Origin: Rhodospirillales bacterium
Lineage (GTDB): Bacteria > Pseudomonadota > Alphaproteobacteria > Rhodospirillales > Defluviicoccaceae
Assembly (NCBI GenBank): GCA_007695045.1
Contig: REEP01000079.1
Location: 1 to 61,746 of the forward strand
Reading direction: 5' to 3'
Length of the DNA: 61,746 bases
Made by a program: the position numbers and the translations under genes. Below, piece by piece: positions 48,671 to 58,124 of this stretch. The notes below the pieces were generated by a model. The model saw nothing but the letters and a program-made list of their open reading frames with translations, did no database searches and was not told where the DNA came from. Within the stretch, counting starts at the first letter, position 1; each line of letters starts with the position of its first letter.

Positions 48671-50671
48671 ATGTTCAATAAAATCCTGATCGCCAATCGC
48701 GGTGAGATCGTCCTGCGCATCGCCCGCACCGCCAAGCGTCTCGGCATTCCCACCGTCGCCGTGTACTCGGATGCCGACGCGTATGCCCGGCATGTCTCGG
48801 CCTGCGACGAAGCTGTTCGTCTCGGGCCGCCACCGGTGCGCGAGAGCTACCTGGCCACCGACAAGATCATCGCCGCCTGCAAGCGACTGGGCGTCGACGC
48901 CGTCCACCCCGGCTATGGCTTTCTCTCCGAGAACGCCGAGTTCGCAAAGACTCTGGCCCAGCATGGTATCACCTTCATCGGCCCCGACCCGGAGGTGGTG
49001 GCCTTGATGGGGGACAAGATCATGGCCAACCGCTCGGCCAAGGCGGCCGGCGTGCCCACCGTCCCCGGCCACTGGGAGCCGATCGCCAGCGCCGACGAGG
49101 CCGTGGCGATCGGCCTCGAGATCGGGCTTCCGGTGATGCTCAAGGCGGCAGCCGGCGGCGGCGGCAAGGGCATCCGGATTGCCCGCACCGAATCGGACCT
49201 GCGCGACGCCTTCCGCCTCGCCCGGTCGGAAGCGCAGTCCGCCTTCGGCGATGACCGGGTGTTCATCGAGAAGTTCATCATCCGTCCCCGCCACATCGAG
49301 ATCCAGGTGCTGGGCGACCGCCACGGCAACGTCATCCACCTTGGCGAACGCGAATGCTCGATCCAGCGCCGCCACCAGAAAGTGATCGAAGAGGCGCCGT
49401 CACCGTTTGTCGACGAAGAAATGCGCCAAGCCATGGGCGGCAGCGCCGTCGCTTTGTCCAAATCAGTGGGCTACAGTTCTGCGGGCACGGTCGAATTGAT
49501 CGTTGGCCAGGATCGCAGCTTCTACTTCCTTGAGATGAACACCCGTCTTCAGGTTGAGCACTCGGTCACCGAGTACATCAACGACATCGACATCGTCGAG
49601 TGGATGATCCGGATTGCCGCCGGCGAGGAACTGGATCGAACGCAGGACGATGTGCGTCTCAACGGATGGTCGGTGGAAGCGCGAATTTATGCGGAAGATC
49701 CCAACCGCAACTTCATGCCTTCCATCGGTCGCCTTGTCCGTTGTCGCATGCCGGAGGACACTGACCAACTCCGAGTGGACAGCGGCGTCTACGAAGGCAG
49801 CGAAATCTCCCACTACTACGACCCGATGATCGCCAAGGTGACGAGCTGGGATCTCAATCGCGACAGCGCCATCACCCGGATCCGGCGGGCTCTGGACGAG
49901 ATCTACATCAAGGGGGTCACCCACAATGTGGAGTTTGTGGCCACGTTGATGGCGAACCCCAGGTTCCTCGCCGGGGATATCAGCACCAGCTTCATCGAGG
50001 AGGAATACCCCGACGGCTTCGTGCCCGCCTCGCTGCAGGACAGTGAGGTGGAGGCGGTCATCGCCGCCGCCGTCCTGATGCATCTCCGCTATCTCCACCG
50101 CATGGCCCACGTCACCGGCGCCCTGCCCGGCTACCGTCGCCAGATCGGCCATGACTGGGTGGTCGTCGTCGACGGGGCGCATTATCCTGTGTCGGTGACA
50201 CCGGTGGCCGGACGCGGCCCGGAGGAAGGGTTCGACATTGATGTGAGCGGCCACCTGCTGTCGGTGCACAGTGACTGGCAGGTGGGAGACCCGGTGCTGC
50301 GCTGCACCGTCAACGCGAAGCCGCAGCGGTTCACGGTGGAGCGCAATGGGCTCGGCTACCGGCTGCACCACATGGGGGCGGAAACGGACGTGGTCGTCTA
50401 CCGTACCTCGGTGGCCGCACTGGCCAAGCTGATGCCGGAACGCAAGGCGCCAGATATGTCCAAGTACCTTTTGTCGCCGATGCCCGGGATGCTCAAGTCC
50501 ATGGCCCGGGAAGAGGGAGAGAAGGTCGGATTGGGGGACGAGATCGCCGTGGTCGAGGCCATGAAGATGGAGAACATCATTCGTGCCGATACCGCCGGCA
50601 CCATCGCCAAGTTCCACGTCAAGCCGGGAGAACCGCTCTCCGTGGGTCAGATCATCGCGGAATTTGCCTGA
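48671..50671 (+). CDS. pccA: Propionyl-CoA carboxylase biotin-carboxylase (alpha) subunit
   Basis: A 666-residue fused biotin carboxylase/biotin carrier. The ATP-grasp carboxylase (about 1-450) starts MFNKILIANRGEIVLRI, with the Gly-rich loop LKAAAGGGGKGIRI and the LEMNTRLQVEHSVTEY motif. A BT linker domain follows, then the biotinyl domain with AMKME, target lysine K632, 34 residues from the C-terminus as usual. The pair is in one operon with pccB. Methylmalonyl-CoA epimerase or mutase are not in the window, so the pathway is completed elsewhere. Confidence 0.93.
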   Translation: MFNKILIANRGEIVLRIARTAKRLGIPTVAVYSDADAYARHVSACDEAVRLGPPPVRESYLATDKIIAACKRLGVDAVHPGYGFLSENAEFAKTLAQHGITFIGPDPEVVALMGDKIMANRSAKAAGVPTVPGHWEPIASADEAVAIGLEIGLPVMLKAAAGGGGKGIRIARTESDLRDAFRLARSEAQSAFGDDRVFIEKFIIRPRHIEIQVLGDRHGNVIHLGERECSIQRRHQKVIEEAPSPFVDEEMRQAMGGSAVALSKSVGYSSAGTVELIVGQDRSFYFLEMNTRLQVEHSVTEYINDIDIVEWMIRIAAGEELDRTQDDVRLNGWSVEARIYAEDPNRNFMPSIGRLVRCRMPEDTDQLRVDSGVYEGSEISHYYDPMIAKVTSWDLNRDSAITRIRRALDEIYIKGVTHNVEFVATLMANPRFLAGDISTSFIEEEYPDGFVPASLQDSEVEAVIAAAVLMHLRYLHRMAHVTGALPGYRRQIGHDWVVVVDGAHYPVSVTPVAGRGPEEGFDIDVSGHLLSVHSDWQVGDPVLRCTVNAKPQRFTVERNGLGYRLHHMGAETDVVVYRTSVAALAKLMPERKAPDMSKYLLSPMPGMLKSMAREEGEKVGLGDEIAVVEAMKMENIIRADTAGTIAKFHVKPGEPLSVGQIIAEFA

Positions 50672-50689
50672 CCAATCCCTGGGGCTGGC

Positions 50690-51487
50690 CTATTTCGCGG
50701 GCGCTGTGGCCACGATCGGATCCAGTGGCAGAGTGCGGGCGGCATCGCCGTGGTCGAGAGCCCACGGCGGGTCAGGGGCTGCGGCGAATACCCGCCGGAG
50801 CCCCTCGCCCCAGTGGCGGCAGAGCTGGTTGAAGTAAGGATCGTCGTCCTGCACCCGTTGGTGGGTCGCGACCCGAAACGCGTTGGTCCGATACATGACG
50901 AGGTCGATGGGCGGTGCCACGGAAATGTTGGCCTTGATGGTGGAATCGAACGAGACCAGGGCACATTTGGCCGTTTCCACCAGGCCCACTTCCGGCGTCA
51001 ATACCCGTTCCAGGATCGGCTTGCCGTATTTTGTCTCACCCAGTTGGAAGTAGGGTGTGTCCTCGCTGCTTTCGATGAAATTGCCGGCGGCGTATACCAG
51101 GAACAGACGGTGCGGTTCGCCACGGATCTGGCCGCCGACGATGAAAGAGGCGCTGAACTCGCTGCCGTGCGCCTTGAAGTAAGCACCGTCACGATCATAC
51201 ACCACCCGGACCAGCTTGCCCACCAGCTGGGCCGCATCGAACATCGACGGAACCTTGGCCAGGCTGCGGCTGGGATCGTCGGTGGCGATACCGCGATCCA
51301 GCATGCTGATCACTTCCTGGGTGATGGCCAGATTGCCGGCCGTCAGAACGATGATCACCCGGTCACCGGGTTGTTCGAACACGAACACTTTGCGATAGAC
51401 CGCGACACTGTCGACGCCGGCATTTGTACGGGAATCCGCCGCGAACACGAGGCCGGCGGCCACTCGGATGCCGAGACAATAGGTCAT
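50690..51487 (-). CDS. Anbu, proteasome-type peptidase (ancestral beta subunit)
   Basis: A 265-residue Ntn-hydrolase of the Anbu family. The first residues are MTYCLGIRVAAGLVFAADSR; removal of Met exposes Thr as the N-terminal nucleophile, and the Asp of ADSRT and K33 (in YRKVFVF) complete the proteasome-type triad. It is the usual Anbu size. Anbu resembles HslV and proteasome beta subunits; purified forms show weak or no general proteolysis in published work, and its physiological substrate is not firmly known. It closes the cluster ATP-grasp, alpha-E, transglutaminase, Anbu, with 58 bases from the transglutaminase gene. Convergent with pccA. Confidence 0.88.
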   Translation of the reverse strand: MTYCLGIRVAAGLVFAADSRTNAGVDSVAVYRKVFVFEQPGDRVIIVLTAGNLAITQEVISMLDRGIATDDPSRSLAKVPSMFDAAQLVGKLVRVVYDRDGAYFKAHGSEFSASFIVGGQIRGEPHRLFLVYAAGNFIESSEDTPYFQLGETKYGKPILERVLTPEVGLVETAKCALVSFDSTIKANISVAPPIDLVMYRTNAFRVATHQRVQDDDPYFNQLCRHWGEGLRRVFAAAPDPPWALDHGDAARTLPLDPIVATAPAK

Positions 51488-51545
51488 ACAGGATCCCTTA
51501 TCTTTGCGGTCGCTGCGGTCGTTCCCGCGGGTGCCTTCGCGGGCT

Positions 51546-52361
51546 CTACTCGTTCAAGACCTGAACCCGCACCGTCATTTCTTCAAGGCCGCCACCACGC
51601 CGGATGCCGCGCACCGGGCACGCGCCTTCGTAGTCCATGGCTACGGCCAGACGCACGTAGGCATCGGTGGCGCAGACACCGTTGGAGGCATCGAACGACA
51701 CCCAGCCGAGATCTTCAACGTAGGCTTCGGCCCACGCGTGGCTGGCGACACCGGCTCCGACCTCTCCGGCTTCCTCGCCTTCGGAGAACAGGTAGCCGCT
51801 GACGTAGCGGGCTGGAAGGCCAAGCACCCGACAACCGGCGATGAACAGATGCGCATGGTCCTGGCAGACGCCATAGCCATGCGTGAGTGCCTCGCCGGCG
51901 GTGCCATGAACGTGGGTCGAGCCCGACTGGTAGGCGACACGGTCGCGGATCGCCCACATCAGGTTGTGCAGCGTCGCAACCTGGCCTTCGTCCGACGCCC
52001 GTTCCGCAATCGGCGCGACAAACTCACGGATGCCGTCGTCGAGTCGGGTATAGCGGGTCTCCCTGAGGAACATCAGCGGCGGCAGGCCGTCGTGCGGCGG
52101 CAGCACGCCCGTGGTGTCCATGGTCTCCACCTCGCCCCGCACCAGCACCGCCACTTCTTCGTGCAGGCCGTCCTGCACCGACACGTGGGCCAAGTTGCCG
52201 AAACCGTCGGTCCAGCTTCGAAGTTTGCCGGGGGTGGACACCGTCCAGGAGCGGACCAGCTGGGCATGATCCGGGCGGGGCGTCAGCCTCAGATACTGGA
52301 TGCTGTGCCGGGCCGGCTCCTCGAACCGATAATGGGTCTCGTGCGCGATTGTCAGTTTCAT
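51546..52361 (-). CDS. Transglutaminase-like cysteine peptidase of the Anbu cluster
   Basis: A 271-residue protein. The N-terminal domain (LTIAHETHYRFEEPARHSIQ) is the beta-type segment that precedes bacterial transglutaminase-like domains. The catalytic triad is readable: C166 in GYGVCQDHAH, H208 in ASHAWAEAYV and D224 in FDASNG. Such enzymes may cut or make isopeptide bonds. The start ATG at 52361 overlaps the stop of the alpha-E gene by one base (TGATG), so translation is coupled. In published comparative genomics the set is proposed to ligate and process a peptide; the substrate is unproven. Confidence 0.9.
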   Translation of the reverse strand: MKLTIAHETHYRFEEPARHSIQYLRLTPRPDHAQLVRSWTVSTPGKLRSWTDGFGNLAHVSVQDGLHEEVAVLVRGEVETMDTTGVLPPHDGLPPLMFLRETRYTRLDDGIREFVAPIAERASDEGQVATLHNLMWAIRDRVAYQSGSTHVHGTAGEALTHGYGVCQDHAHLFIAGCRVLGLPARYVSGYLFSEGEEAGEVGAGVASHAWAEAYVEDLGWVSFDASNGVCATDAYVRLAVAMDYEGACPVRGIRRGGGLEEMTVRVQVLNE

Positions 52362-53293
52362 CACACCATCATGAACTCGTGACCGATTTTGCCGTGCAAC
52401 TCGTTATTGCGAACCACGAAGTCGTTGAGGTAGCGGCGGATGTCGGAGCGCAGGATGCTGTCGATCCGACTGTGGCGCATGCGTGCCTGCATCTGTTCGG
52501 CAAGTCGGGTGCACGGCGCGTCACGCCGCAGGTTGACGAGGATGCGTGCCACCTCGCTGACGCAGGCGGTCAAGGACCGCGGCATGTCGGCGCGCAGGAC
52601 CAGCAGTTCGGCCACCTTGCGCGGCTCGATAATGCCTGAGTAGACCTCGCGGTAAGCCTTGAATGCGGCGAAAGCCCTGAGCAGGGATCCCCAGCGATAG
52701 TAATCCTCCGCCGCCATCGGCTTGGTGCCGTTGGGGGTGAGCAGGGTCCACTTCACCGAAAGCAGGCGCGCGGTGTTGTCGGCCCGCTCGATGAAGGTGC
52801 CGAGCCGGCAGAAGGTGAAGGCCTGGCCGCGCCGCATGGTGCCGTAGATGGCACCCCGGAACAGGTGCGACCGTTCCTTCACCCAATCGAAGATCTCCGG
52901 GAAGCCCTGGTCCACGATCCTGGGATAGGACAGGTTCTCGATATCGATGTACGACTGGTTGAGGCTCTCCCAGACTTCCGAAGTCAGGTCCTGCCGCGTG
53001 GCCCGCGCGTTGTCCCGGGCCCGGCGGATGTTGCTGCGGATGCTGTTGGGATTATCCGGATCGAGGGCCACGAAGTGAATGACGTTGGCGGACGTCACCT
53101 CGCCATGTCGGGCGAGAAAATCGTCGCGACCGCCGACGATGTCGATGGGCGCTTCCCACTGTCGGACACCGTTGCGGTCGGAGGCCGGCAACAGCGACAT
53201 GTGATAGGTGCTGGCCAGCAGCCGCGCCATGTTCTCGGCACGTTCCACATAGCGGGCCATCCAATAGATGTTGTTGGCGGTGCGTCCCAGCAT
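52361..53293 (-). CDS. Alpha-E (DUF403) domain protein of the Anbu cluster
   Basis: A 310-residue all-helical protein of the alpha-E type, starting MLGRTANNIYWMARYVERAEN, a very typical N-terminus. Its function is unknown; in gene clusters it always accompanies the circularly permuted ATP-grasp, and a role in binding the substrate peptide has been suggested. RGQAFTFCRLGTFIERADNTAR repeats the opening motif in the middle (about 150-185), consistent with an internally duplicated helical fold. It starts four bases after the ATP-grasp stop and ends overlapping the transglutaminase start. Confidence 0.9.
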   Translation of the reverse strand: MLGRTANNIYWMARYVERAENMARLLASTYHMSLLPASDRNGVRQWEAPIDIVGGRDDFLARHGEVTSANVIHFVALDPDNPNSIRSNIRRARDNARATRQDLTSEVWESLNQSYIDIENLSYPRIVDQGFPEIFDWVKERSHLFRGAIYGTMRRGQAFTFCRLGTFIERADNTARLLSVKWTLLTPNGTKPMAAEDYYRWGSLLRAFAAFKAYREVYSGIIEPRKVAELLVLRADMPRSLTACVSEVARILVNLRRDAPCTRLAEQMQARMRHSRIDSILRSDIRRYLNDFVVRNNELHGKIGHEFMMV

Positions 53294-53297
53294 GATG

Positions 53298-54704
53298 TCA
53301 GCCCTCGAGCACCCAGGTATCCTTCGTCCCTCCGCCCTGGGACGAGTTGACCACCAGCGATCCGTCACGCAGCGCAACCCGGGTCAAGCCCCCCGGCACC
53401 GCCGTCGTCGTCTCCCCGGTCAGGACGTAGGGCCGCAAGTCCACGTGACGGGAGACCAACTCCCCATTGATCAGGGTCGGGCACGTGGACAGCTTGAGGG
53501 TCGGCTGGGCGATGAAGCTCTCGGGGCTGGCCAAAATCTTGGTCCGAAAGGCGCTGCGCTGCTCGGCGGTGCTGAACGGGCCCACCAGCATGCCGTAGCC
53601 GCCGGCCCCCGCCACTTCCTTCACCACCAACTCCTCCAGATGGTCCAGGACATAGGCGCAATCGTCCGGGTTGCGCAGGGCGTATGTCGGCACATTGTTC
53701 AGGATCGGTTTTTCGCCCAGATAGAACGCGATCATGTCCGGCACGTAGGCGTAGACCGCCTTGTCGTCCGCGATACCCGTGCCGACGGCGTTGGCCAGGG
53801 TTACTCGCCCGTTGCGCGCCACCGACAAGAGGCCAGGCACCCCCAGTGTCGAATAGGCGTTGAACGCCAGCGGATCGATGAAATCGTCGTCGATGCGGCG
53901 ATAGATCACATGGACCCGCTGGGGCCCCTCGGTCGTGCGCATGAACACGGTGTTGTCGTCGACGAACAGATCCTGTCCTTCCACCAGTTCCACGCCCATT
54001 TCCCGGGCGAGGAACGCGTGCTCGAAGTAGGCACTGTTGAAGTGACCCGGGGTCAGGACCACGATGGTCGGGTCGCTCACACCCGGCGGTGCAACGGCAC
54101 GGAGGGTGCGCAGCAGCACTTCCGGATAGTGATTCACCGGCGCCACGCGGTGCTGGGAGAACAGGTCCGGGAAGAGACGCATCATGGTCTCCCGGTTCTC
54201 CATCATGTACGACACCCCCGAGGGCACCCGGCAATTATCCTCAAGCACGTAGAACTCGTCCGGGCCGACCCGCACCACGTCGACGCCGGCGACGTGGACA
54301 TACACCCGCCGCGGCACGTCCAGCCCCAGAGCCTCCGGCCGAAATGCCGGATTGTTAAGCACCAGGGTCGACGGGATGCGGCCGGCCTTCAGAATTTCCT
54401 GTTCGTGGTAGATGTCATCGAGAAACGCGTTGATGGCGCGAACCCGCTGGCTCACCCCATGGGAGACGGTGCGCCATTCGTCCGGATCGAGAATGCGAGG
54501 CACCACATCGAACGGGATCAGCCGTTCGACGCCGTCATCGTCGCCATGCACCGCAAACGTGATACCGAGGCGGCGGAACAGGATGTCGGCCTGCTGATGC
54601 TTCTCGGACAGTCGCTCCGGTGGGACCGAGCGCAGCCACTCGCAATAGGCCTGATAAGCACGGCGAACTTCGCCGCCATCGCCGTTCATTTCATCGAAGA
54701 ACAC
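53298..54704 (-). CDS. Circularly permuted ATP-grasp ligase of the Anbu cluster
   Basis: A 468-residue protein of the circularly permuted ATP-grasp type (DUF404/DUF407). ATP-binding and metal motifs are visible in order: FYVLEDNCRVPSGVSYMMEN, VHVIYRRIDDDFIDP, LANAVGTGIADDKAVYAYVP and VVKEVAGAGGYGMLVGP. It is expected to form an amide or isopeptide bond. The start is uncertain: GTG at 54704 includes FFDEMNGDGG, conserved in the family, and is preferred over the ATG at 54689. It is first in the four-gene cluster, so its promoter must be in the 390 bases upstream. Confidence 0.88.
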   Translation of the reverse strand: MFFDEMNGDGGEVRRAYQAYCEWLRSVPPERLSEKHQQADILFRRLGITFAVHGDDDGVERLIPFDVVPRILDPDEWRTVSHGVSQRVRAINAFLDDIYHEQEILKAGRIPSTLVLNNPAFRPEALGLDVPRRVYVHVAGVDVVRVGPDEFYVLEDNCRVPSGVSYMMENRETMMRLFPDLFSQHRVAPVNHYPEVLLRTLRAVAPPGVSDPTIVVLTPGHFNSAYFEHAFLAREMGVELVEGQDLFVDDNTVFMRTTEGPQRVHVIYRRIDDDFIDPLAFNAYSTLGVPGLLSVARNGRVTLANAVGTGIADDKAVYAYVPDMIAFYLGEKPILNNVPTYALRNPDDCAYVLDHLEELVVKEVAGAGGYGMLVGPFSTAEQRSAFRTKILASPESFIAQPTLKLSTCPTLINGELVSRHVDLRPYVLTGETTTAVPGGLTRVALRDGSLVVNSSQGGGTKDTWVLEG

Positions 54705-55094
54705 GTCGCAACACCCCGTTCGGTTCCTGCATCGGAACTCTCTCCCGCTGCCCCGACCGTCAAGCAACCCCCGTGCCAGCCGCAGGCAGCGGCGAACAGA
54801 CGGGCCGTCCGGTCGCAACTTGCTGAATTGTCGGAACCGACAGACCATGCGCCCCAAATCGGGCCCCGTCCAGTGTGAACGAACCGTGCGCAGGTTGCCC
54901 AATAACCGGGCGATGACGCCCAAACGCGCAAAACACAGGCACGCAGCAGGATGCCGATCTCCCGGCCGTGACCGGGACCGCCATCCCGACCAGGCGGCCG
55001 GAGCCGGGTGGAGATTGACCGCTCCAGCCAGGACGTTACTGTGGCGGTGTGGTGTTGGCTGCGGTCCACCGCACGGCAGGAAAGGGCGGATGTG
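54705..55094. other. Divergent region before the Anbu cluster and the FAH gene
   Basis: 390 bases with no believable gene. It contains TGTCGG-aa-CCGACA (54829-54842), a 6-base-arm dyad 125 bases upstream of the ATP-grasp start. A weak sigma-70-like pair (TTGACC at 55015 and TACTGT at 55037, 16 bases apart) lies before the FAH gene. Nothing else is recognised. Confidence 0.4.
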
Positions 55095-55955
55095 ATGAAG
55101 TTCCTCCGGTACGGCCCCAAGGGCGCGGAACGACCGGGCATGATGGACGCGGCCGGTCACGTGCGCGACCTGTCGGACCATGTCCCCGACTTGGCCGGGG
55201 CAGCGTTGGCGCCGGAGCACTTGGCGCAACTGGCGGCTCTGGAGCCCGACAGCCTGCCCCGTGTGGAGGGGGCGCCGCGGTTGGGCCCGCCGGTGGCCGG
55301 CGTCGGCAAGATCCTCGGGGTCGGGCTCAACTACCGCTCCCATGCCGAGGAGACCGGGGCGAAGCCGCGGGCGGAACCGTTGATCTTCTCCAAGGCGATC
55401 ACCGCGCTGAACGGTCCCAATGATGCGGTGATGATCCCCCGCGGTGCCACCCAGGTGGACTGGGAAGTGGAACTCGCCGTGGTGATCGGGCGCGTCAGCC
55501 GATACGTCGAGGAGGAACGGGCGCTCGAGCACGTCGCCGGCTATTGCGTCATCAACGATGTGTCGGAGCGGGCGTTCCAGCGCGAGCGCGGCGGCCAGTT
55601 CGTCAAGGGCAAGAGCGCCGACACCTTTGCGCCGCTCGGCCCCTGGCTGGTAACCCCCGACGAGGTGCCGGATCCACAGAACCTCGCACTGTGGCTCAAC
55701 GTCAACGGCCGCCGCCGCCAGGATGCCCGTACCCGCGACATGATTTTCCCGGTCGCCTTCCTGATCGCCCACATCACCCAGTTCATGACTCTGATGCCGG
55801 GAGATGTGATCGCCACCGGAACACCATCCGGTGTCGGTCTCGGCTGCACGCCGCCTGAATACCTGAAGCCCGGCGACGTGATGGACCTGGGGGTCGAGAC
55901 TCTCGGGCAGCAACGCCAGGAGGTGATCGCCTACCGCGAGATGGCGGCCGTCTGA
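55095..55955 (+). CDS. Fumarylacetoacetate hydrolase-family protein
   Basis: A 286-residue FAH-superfamily enzyme. The N-terminal cap begins MKFLRYGPKGAERPGMMDAA; the catalytic domain starts ILGVGLNYRSHAEETGA, with metal-binding acidic residues in DWEVELAVVIG and VINDVSERAFQ, and ends with MPGDVIATGTPSGVGLG. The cap and core resemble those annotated as 2,4-diketo-3-deoxy-L-fuconate hydrolase and ureidoglycolate lyase, but the substrate cannot be fixed from sequence. The ATG at 55095 overlaps no alternative with a good site. hemN follows after 42 bases. Confidence 0.88.
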   Translation: MKFLRYGPKGAERPGMMDAAGHVRDLSDHVPDLAGAALAPEHLAQLAALEPDSLPRVEGAPRLGPPVAGVGKILGVGLNYRSHAEETGAKPRAEPLIFSKAITALNGPNDAVMIPRGATQVDWEVELAVVIGRVSRYVEEERALEHVAGYCVINDVSERAFQRERGGQFVKGKSADTFAPLGPWLVTPDEVPDPQNLALWLNVNGRRRQDARTRDMIFPVAFLIAHITQFMTLMPGDVIATGTPSGVGLGCTPPEYLKPGDVMDLGVETLGQQRQEVIAYREMAAV

Positions 55956-55997
55956 AGCCCCGCACGTCCGTCGACACACCGTTTCAGGCCAGCGATC

Positions 55998-57365
55998 ATG
56001 ACCGTTGCCACTGTTTCCCTCGAGACCCTGGCCGACCGCTACGACCTGAGGGTGCCGCGCTATACCAGCTATCCCACGGCGCCCCACTTCGGCCCGGATG
56101 TGAGCGCCGAGACCTATGGCGCGTGGCTGGCGGCGCTGGAGCCGGGGACGCCTTTGTCCCTCTACTTCCACATCCCGTTCTGCGATTCCATGTGCTGGTT
56201 CTGCGGTTGCTACACCAAGGTGGTGCAGCGATACGAACCGGTGCGCGCCTACCTTGATGTGCTTGCCGCCGAAATCGACCTGGTGGCGTCGGCGCTGCGG
56301 GGCCGCTTCGGCGCCCGCCACCTGCACTGGGGCGGCGGCAGCCCGACGCTGTTGCGCCCCGATGACTGGCTCGCCCTGACCGAGCATCTGCGCGACCGCT
56401 TCGATATCGCGCCCGGTGCTGAACTGGCCGTGGAACTGGACCCGCGGGACGCCACGGAGGACTACGTTCGGGCTCTGGCCGCCGCCGGGGTGAGCCGGGT
56501 GAGCATCGGCGTACAGGACTTCGATGCGCGGGTGCAGGCGGCGATCGGCCGTCACCAGCCCTTCGACGTGGTCGAACGGGTCTGTGCATGGCTTCGCGCC
56601 CATGGGATCGAGGACATCAACCTCGATCTGATGTACGGCCTGCCGCATCAGACCTGCGCCGGCGTGACGGCCATGGTGGATACCGCCCATCACTTGGCAC
56701 CTTCCCGTCTGGCGCTGTTCGGCTATGCCCATGTGCCGTGGATGAAGAGCCACCAGCGGCTGATCGACGAGACCGCGCTGCCCGGGGCGGCCGACCGCCT
56801 GGTTCAGTTCCGCGCCGCGGCCGACCGATTGATGGCCCTCGGTTACCGCGCCATTGGCCTCGATCACTTCGCCCGGCCGGACGATGCCCTGGCCCGGGCC
56901 GCCCGGACAGGCCGGCTCCGGCGCAACTTCCAGGGCTATACCGCCGATGACGCGGCGGTGTTGCTGGGCTTCGGCGCCTCGGCCATCGGCAGCCTGCCGG
57001 TCGGATACGTCCAGAATACCGCGCCGCTTCGCGATTATGCCGAAGCCGTCGGCACCGGTCGCCTGCCCATCGCCCGCGGCTTCGCCCTTGGCGCGGAGGA
57101 TCGGTTGCGGGGTGAGGTGATCGAGCAACTGATGTGCCAGCTTGACGTCGATGTCCCCGCCGTCTGCCGGTGCCACGGCTTCCCGGCTGACATGCTCGCG
57201 GCCGAGACCGCGAGCCTGGGACCGCTCGCGGCCGATGGCCTGGTCACCCTGAGTGACGGCCGCGTCACCATCACCAGGATCGGACAGCCGTTTGTCCGTC
57301 TCGCCGCTGCGGCGTTCGATGCCTACCTGCCGTCGGGCCGGGCCCGCCATTCCCGCGCGGTCTGA
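55998..57365 (+). CDS. hemN: Oxygen-independent coproporphyrinogen III dehydrogenase (HemN)
   Basis: A 455-residue radical-SAM enzyme that decarboxylates coproporphyrinogen III without oxygen. The cluster motif CDSMCWFC has C62, C66 and C69, the same numbers as in E. coli HemN, and the fourth Cys follows in FCGC. The SAM-binding GGGSPT motif and VSIGVQDFDARVQAAIGR segment are conserved, and RYTSYPTAPHF near the N-terminus is typical of true HemN rather than HemW. No FNR-type site is visible upstream. It follows the FAH gene by 42 bases and precedes a FecR-domain gene. Confidence 0.95.
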   Translation: MTVATVSLETLADRYDLRVPRYTSYPTAPHFGPDVSAETYGAWLAALEPGTPLSLYFHIPFCDSMCWFCGCYTKVVQRYEPVRAYLDVLAAEIDLVASALRGRFGARHLHWGGGSPTLLRPDDWLALTEHLRDRFDIAPGAELAVELDPRDATEDYVRALAAAGVSRVSIGVQDFDARVQAAIGRHQPFDVVERVCAWLRAHGIEDINLDLMYGLPHQTCAGVTAMVDTAHHLAPSRLALFGYAHVPWMKSHQRLIDETALPGAADRLVQFRAAADRLMALGYRAIGLDHFARPDDALARAARTGRLRRNFQGYTADDAAVLLGFGASAIGSLPVGYVQNTAPLRDYAEAVGTGRLPIARGFALGAEDRLRGEVIEQLMCQLDVDVPAVCRCHGFPADMLAAETASLGPLAADGLVTLSDGRVTITRIGQPFVRLAAAAFDAYLPSGRARHSRAV

Positions 57366-57402
57366 TCCTGGCGCCCACGCTCGTTGGGAAACGGAGGAAA
57401 CC

Positions 57403-58044
57403 ATGACGCGTTATCGTTCACAAGGCCTTGGGATCGCCGCTCCGCTTGTGATTCTGATGTTTGCGGTGGCAGCCCCGACGGCGACGGCCCAGGACGTTGC
57501 CGGCACCGTCATCCGCCTGCAGGGGGCCGCCATGGCGCGGAGCCCGGACGGGACGGCCCGCGCCCTCGCACCGGGCGTCGACGTGCTGGTCGGGGAGCAG
57601 ATCACCACCGACCGCAACACCCGCCTGCGCCTTCGCCTGATCGACGGTGCCGTGATCACCCTCGGTGATCACAGCACGTTCACTCTGGCCGGCTATGAAC
57701 CCGCGTCACGCGGTGTGGTCCTGGACCTGCTGCAAGGGGTGTTTCTCGGCGTCACCGGCCTGGTCGAGGATGACACGCCGGCGCCGATCACGGTGGAAAC
57801 GCCGCTCGGCTCCTTTGGCGTCCGGGGCACCACGTTCTGGGGGCGGCAGGGGCCGGGCCGGATGGAGGTGGCGGTGCTGGACGGAAGCGCAGTGTTCGTG
57901 GAGAGCGCCGGCGTGCGGGTGGAACTGGACGAGCCATTGCTGGGCACCGACGTGTTCCCGGGAGAGGCGCCGACACCTCCCAGCCGCTGGTCCGACGAGC
58001 GCCTGGAGGCCTCCCGACTGACCGTGGCGTTTGCGGACGAGTGA
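57403..58044 (+). CDS. Exported FecR-domain protein
   Basis: A 213-residue protein with a Sec signal peptide (about 1-29, ending in PTATAQ) and a FecR-type domain: LAPGVDVLVGEQITTDRNTR, AVITLGDHSTFTL and VETPLGSFGVRGTTF are the family's strands. The full ferric-citrate regulator context is absent, with no sigma factor or TonB receptor adjacent, so it is a stand-alone FecR-like envelope protein of unknown role. ACGGAGGAAA precedes the ATG. It is 37 bases after hemN on the same strand. Confidence 0.85.
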   Translation: MTRYRSQGLGIAAPLVILMFAVAAPTATAQDVAGTVIRLQGAAMARSPDGTARALAPGVDVLVGEQITTDRNTRLRLRLIDGAVITLGDHSTFTLAGYEPASRGVVLDLLQGVFLGVTGLVEDDTPAPITVETPLGSFGVRGTTFWGRQGPGRMEVAVLDGSAVFVESAGVRVELDEPLLGTDVFPGEAPTPPSRWSDERLEASRLTVAFADE

Positions 58045-58124
58045 CGGAGGCGCCGACGCGGCGAGCGACACAAAGACATAAAAGAAGCGCCAAAGAAGCG
58101 CCGCGGTCGCGGGGCCCTGACGGC

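Noticed and set aside
54705-57404. Upstream extension of the ATP-grasp reading frame to about 1,370 residues
   Set aside because: The extra part is antisense to the FAH and hemN genes and has shadow-like composition; the conserved protein begins at FFDEM.
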